Assembly: GCA_026724425.1 (NCBI GenBank)
Contig: JAIUCV010000023.1
Span: 7,507,958 to 7,571,957, forward strand
Length of the DNA stretch: 64,000 nt
Reading direction: 5' to 3'
From: Erythrophleum ivorense
Taxonomy: Eukaryota > Streptophyta > Magnoliopsida > Fabales > Fabaceae
Under the pieces are notes generated by a model. It saw nothing but the letters and a program-made list of their open reading frames with translations, searched no databases and was not told the DNA's origin. The position numbers were made by a program, and so were the translations under genes. Below, piece after piece: positions 59,656 through 64,000 of this stretch (positions are counted from its first letter, which is position 1; each line of letters begins with the position of its first letter).

Positions 59656-60910
59656 TAATACCTGTTATTCTAAAAAGCCTTAATTACTAAAGGAAGTCCT
59701 CTAAATAAAAAGATTTGAGGCCAAATAAAATTAAGACAATAATTTAGAAAATTAAAAATGAAGAGACAAGGTTAAAAATGCCTAAAAACTAAAGTCATAA
59801 TAGTTAAATAAAATCAAACGAAAACTAGTGGTATTTTTGTAATTTTGGACACTTTTTAGAAAATCAAAGAAGAGATTTTTAAATGGGAAAATTGAGTATC
59901 CCGGGGTTCTTAGAAACCCCAAAAACCATAGGAATCCCTGGAATGGTCAAAACCCTTTCGGTTTGAAAGTGTTAGTTGATCAATATTTTGATCAAATCGT
60001 TTAGTAAGGTTTTAAATCCAAATTGGGTGAAACCAAAGCTATTTTATGAATTAAAGGATATTTCATGATGAAAAAGATGACTCTCAAAAAAGAATTGAAA
60101 TGAGCCTAAATGGAAGAAATCAATAAAATGGACTAAATTGTAATTTTTAAAAGTGACCCGTTGGCTTCTTAAAAAACTCCCACTTCTGCCCTCTCTCTTG
60201 ACTGACTCTCTTGCACTTTAAAATAGGTTCAAACTCTACTCTTGAAGGTGCACAAAAGGGAAGAGCCAAGGGAGGAAGAAGAAGCTTGAAAAGTGTAAGA
60301 ATTCTTTAATTTTTCATGTCTTCCCCTTCACTAGACCTCTTTTCCTCTCTTCTTCTATGGTTTTGGTAATTAATTTGGACATGTTTAGTGGCTAGTCCAG
60401 TGGAGAGAGGAGAGAAATTGGAATAGCTCTTGAAAGCACAAGCGAGTACTCTTGAAAAGCTTCCAAACAAGGTAATCTTTCATTGCTAAAGCTTGTCCCT
60501 CTTGGCTTTTCTTCTTCTTTACCATTTTGGTCAAAATAGGGAGGAGGTGTTAGAGATTTTATCTCAATGCAAACTTTATAGGAATGGGGATTTTGAAGGC
60601 TAAGGAATCCAAGGAACCAATTAGGATTCAAAAAGAACCATTATAGAACAAAGTATGGCTTTTAGGGTTTCCATTGCTCTTTGGGAATTAGGAAGCTTTC
60701 TAATGGTAAATTAGGTTGTCCAAGAATGTGTTTGAGTTCTTAAGACATTTAGGAAACTTCATGGATAGCAAGTTCCTTAAGAAAACTAAGAAAATTCCGT
60801 AGGCTCCAAGTATGGTGTGCATCTCAACCTAAAAGGGGAAGTGATATCTAGGGAGATTTTTCTTTGATTCTAAGGATAAAAATGGTCTAGATATGATTAA
60901 TAAACACCAA

Positions 60911-61425
60911 GGGTGTGTTTGGTTGGGGCTTTTTGGAGGGGAGAGAAGGAGAGGAGGATAAGATATTTGGTTAAATAAAATTAGAAGGGAGAGGAGGGAA
61001 GGGGAGACAAATTTCTCTCCCCTCCAAATTGGGCGGTTTTGGAGAGAAGGGAAATTTTTTAATTTATAATTTATTTTATTGCCCCTTAATTTTTTAATTT
61101 TTTTAATATATTAACATTTAATAAAAATTAAGATAAATTTTTTTTCATCAGAAATTCAAAATAAAAAAAGATTGAAATTCATAATTTTTTTTGACAAATA
61201 TTGATATAAATGACTTTTTTTTGTAAAAAAAATAAAATAATATAAAGGTAAATTTGTCCAAATATAATTACCTTCCCTTCCCTCTTGAACCAAACAATAA
61301 TCTCTCTTTCCCTCCTCTCCCTCCCTACCAAACAAAACTTATTAAACCCCCTTCCCTCCCCTCTATTAACCTCCCTTCCCCTCCCCTCCCCTCCCCTCCG
61401 TTGAACTAAATGAAGCCCAAAGGAG
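60911..61425. mobile_element. MITE-like foldback element with purine/pyrimidine arms
   Basis: Ends are inverted: left GGGTGTGTTTGGTT, right (complement) GGGCTTCATTTAGTT. The first 130 bp are GA-rich (GGAGGGGAGAG-type) and the last 165 bp CT-rich, so the arms pair imperfectly around an AT-rich centre. There is no coding sequence. GTGTTTGGTT-type ends occur in many plant MITEs. I could not find a clear target duplication, so the superfamily is open. Confidence 0.6.
61374..61398. repeat. CCCCT tandem run
   Basis: Five consecutive CCCTC-type units in the right arm of the foldback element. The opposite strand has at least four runs of four guanines separated by single adenines, a classic G-quadruplex pattern. 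Confidence 0.85.
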
Positions 61426-61897
61426 ACATTGGTTTGAATTTAGAAACCACATTTTAAAAGGTGAAAGTTAGGTTCCCTTTTTAGGCATAAAGAAGCAATT
61501 TGATATTTGGTTTCTTGGATTGAGTTTATGATGGCTCTAATGACTTTCAATGGAGTTATGTGACTTAAAATGAGTGAGAAATTGGAGCAAAGACCTTGAA
61601 TTATATAGGTTGCTTCATTATGCCCTTGTATGGAGCCATAATGGTGTTATAAGCTAGATGTAGCTTGTGTAATGTTTATATGTGAGGCTAGAGTTGGTTC
61701 TAATGATATGTTTATATCTTGTTTGATGTGTCTAGACCAAGTGAATCAAGTCCCTCCTAGGTGTGGGTGTGAGGTTGAACTAAAGACATAAAAAAGTAAG
61801 GAAAAGTTTGTGCTTCTTGCACTAAGATAGCTCTTCATCCTTTCTTGTATGCATTTCCTGGTTGTATAATCATCATTGGATGCTTGTATGTGTGTTT

Positions 61898-64000
61898 TGT
61901 AACACCTTTATTTCTAGCTCATACCCATCATGCCTTACATGCTCATATCATATGGGAAGCACAAAAGGTAGATCATTTTCTTGGGATTCATATTCTTTCT
62001 CACATGGCATCATGCATGGATAGACATTCACTTTAGTGTCACATGGACCGGGTGAGCTCTTTCTATGCATCCTCATGTTTAATGGCACTATTAAGACTCA
62101 TTTCAATCCCAAAAACATGCTTAGAATTCATGGAAAGCAAAAAGGGATGTGAGACATGCAAATTCGTTTTTGGCAGATTTGGCCTCATTTCTGGGCAACG
62201 TTTGGAAATTCATAACTAAATACAGAAACATCGAAAACATTCTCTTGGTCACTCTGGAAAGCTTAGACAGTCTACTTCATGGGAAAATATATACAACTCA
62301 TAAAATCTCACATATAATGCGTTTGACAGGCAAAATCATCTACTAGTCGGAGGGGCTCTGCTACTGTCACAGTTTACTGATATGGACTTCAAAAATGTCT
62401 ACCTAATTCCACAAATATCCAATGCTTACAAAAGATACCACTATGGAAATATGTGGATGTTAACTAGAGAGAAAAAATAATTCCAGATCAGTTCATCAGG
62501 CCAAACTCCCGGAAACCGATGAAACAGTACCTCGGGTTTGGTAGGATGATTGATCCTGGGCTGGAACTTCGAAATGGCATATCTTCCTCTCTAGACCTCC
62601 AAATGAGGTAGTTCCCATTGCTACAAGTCACTGTGACTATCTAGTTTCTGCCTATAAAATTTCGTAGCCATTGGACTACGTTTGCCCCTCGGATGACACA
62701 AATTCCAAACTGACCAAATGAACAGTGTTTCTGAAAATCCGAATTTCTGATATCAACTTTGAAAAATCATAGAAAATGCTATAGACCTCCAAATGACTTG
62801 ATCTTTAGCTTCCCAAAAATCTCTAAACAAGATCTAGTCACATGTCAAATTTCAAAGCAAGAAGAGGTCATTTGGTCAACTTTTGATATCATGTGCAAAG
62901 GGCCACTTGCTTGGTTAGAAAGGGGGCTAATGGGGTCCAATCTTAGTTCTTCTACCTCTAGGACTCTTTGAGCACATGAGAAAGCATCCATAGGGGCTAT
63001 CAAACATGGCTCAAGTGTCTAACAACCCAGATTTTCAAAACTCACTCTCCCACACCCACTTATACACCCATGTGGCCAATGCTAAAAGCATGCTTTTCAT
63101 AACAAAACTTGCTTTCTCATTCACAATGGGTCTCATTCTCATACATACATAATAAATACATTGATTTACAACCATTCAAAGATGCTACATCATATACATC
63201 ATTAATTTACATTCCTTGACTTAGCTACAAAATGAATACAAAAGGCTATTTTACAATCCCTTCATTGAGTTCCCTAGCTTCAAGCTTGGTGGCTCCCATC
63301 TCTTGCCTCACTTGGTCCACCTAGCATGGTTAGATGGTAGAGAGGAGGAGTGAGATTCAAAGAATCTCAATAGCTCATCTCTCATTCAATCATACACACA
63401 AAGCATGCAAACAAGTCTCACAATGTATGCACGGACATGTTAGCATATGAAATCATAAGAAAAGCATTTGCAACATCTGAGTTGGCCATACATAAAAAGA
63501 ACATTTTCAACATGTGAGTAGGCCATACATAACATATAAAATCTTGCCAAGTAAATGGATTAGCCTCACCCACTCACTTGTGGATTTTGGACTTGTCTCA
63601 CCCATTCTCTAAGAGGTTCTTAGACTCAACCCTTGCTCTTTGGGAGTCAACCTCACTTTTGGGAGACTCTTTACTTTGTCTCAACCAACTTGAGGGTTTT
63701 TAGCTCATCCTCACCATGGCTAAAGGGTTATTGGCTTTTCCATACTCAAGCAAACTCAAGAAACCACATAAAACATCATTGAAATACATAAAGCATCATC
63801 ATGCTAGCATACTTCTCATGGTTCAAAACATACATACACACAAGCAAGACAATGTAAGCACACATCTTGTGCATGAAAGAAGGTGGAGAGAGCTACCTTT
63901 TTAGCTAATCACAACTTTTCCTTTCAACTTGTCTCCTCCCTTGTGGTTTTCACAATCAACTCTAGATGAGAGTGCTTCTCTTGAGCCTAGCCACACAAGA
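61898..64000 (-). mobile_element. Long LTR in inverted orientation, running off the window
   Basis: Starts (on the plus strand) TGTAACACC and follows the complement of 56832 down to about 54740 through the window end, including CATGGACCGGGTGAGCTC and the minisatellite (63545-63740). It is therefore the 3' part of an LTR of the 53999-56832 family on the minus strand. It interrupts the 59656 LTR. Whether it is solo or part of a full element cannot be seen. Confidence 0.85.
63545..63740. repeat. Minisatellite in the inverted LTR
   Basis: Complement of the GTGAGG repeats at 55020-55185, with CCTCACCCA-type units at about 63575, 63600, 63650 and 63710. Confidence 0.75.

Larger units (their letters stand above)
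59656..61897 (+). repeat. LTR related to 49101-51481, interrupted
   Basis: Starts TGTAATACC and aligns in blocks with 49101-50100, including CTAAATAAAAAGATTTGAGG near the start, a purine-rich leader and a splice-donor-like AAG/GTAATC at 60472. It contains the foldback element at 60911-61425 and is interrupted at 61898. The other end is outside the window. Confidence 0.6.

Overview
The window is nuclear DNA of a flowering plant, almost certainly a eudicot. It is AT-rich, carries a six-exon plant transcription factor gene, and is otherwise built from plant transposons. I support one apparently intact host gene: a phytochrome-interacting-factor-type bHLH gene of the UNE10/PIF8 kind on the minus strand (33771-37736). 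Its six exons join in frame to 468 codons.

Layout. 1-2123 is AT-rich DNA with no recognisable gene. 2124-10713 is a complete but decayed CACTA (En/Spm) element with a TAG target duplication. It encodes a TNP2-like transposase and a second unit with PTTA-type and Ulp1-type (C48 peptidase) domains, all on the minus strand. About 11383-17440 is a second DNA-transposon-like element, split by a solo LTR (14828-17389). 17584-19453 looks like another solo LTR of a different family. 20092-33445 is a Ty1/copia element. Its 5' end took part in a 661-bp tandem duplication, and its reverse transcriptase is split by a minus-strand Ty3/gypsy element (23979-31846) of Del/Tekay type with 2.8-kb LTRs. The bHLH gene follows. 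38630-47665 is a LINE fragment split by a SIRE-type copia element (39517-46925) that carries an envelope-like ORF. From 47671 to the window end there is a stack of long LTRs (49101-51481, 52657-58330 with 53999-56832 inside it, 58972-59655, 59656-61897, and 61898 onward) plus one MITE-like foldback element.

Most boundaries rest on target-site duplications read directly from the sequence: TAG, AAAGT, TTTAT (twice), ATGGG, AGATA and TGCTA. All transposon genes carry stops, frameshifts or lost catalytic residues, many explained by C-to-T or G-to-A transitions, so I see no autonomous element.

The most interesting points are a probable GC-AG intron in the bHLH gene; the long LTRs, which share an architecture of a GC-rich, often palindromic box array, a purine-rich tract, a conserved splice donor and a minisatellite although the box sequence differs between families; the 661-bp duplication that copied host flank, LTR and gag start together; and a CACTA Ulp1 domain whose expected catalytic histidine is glutamine.
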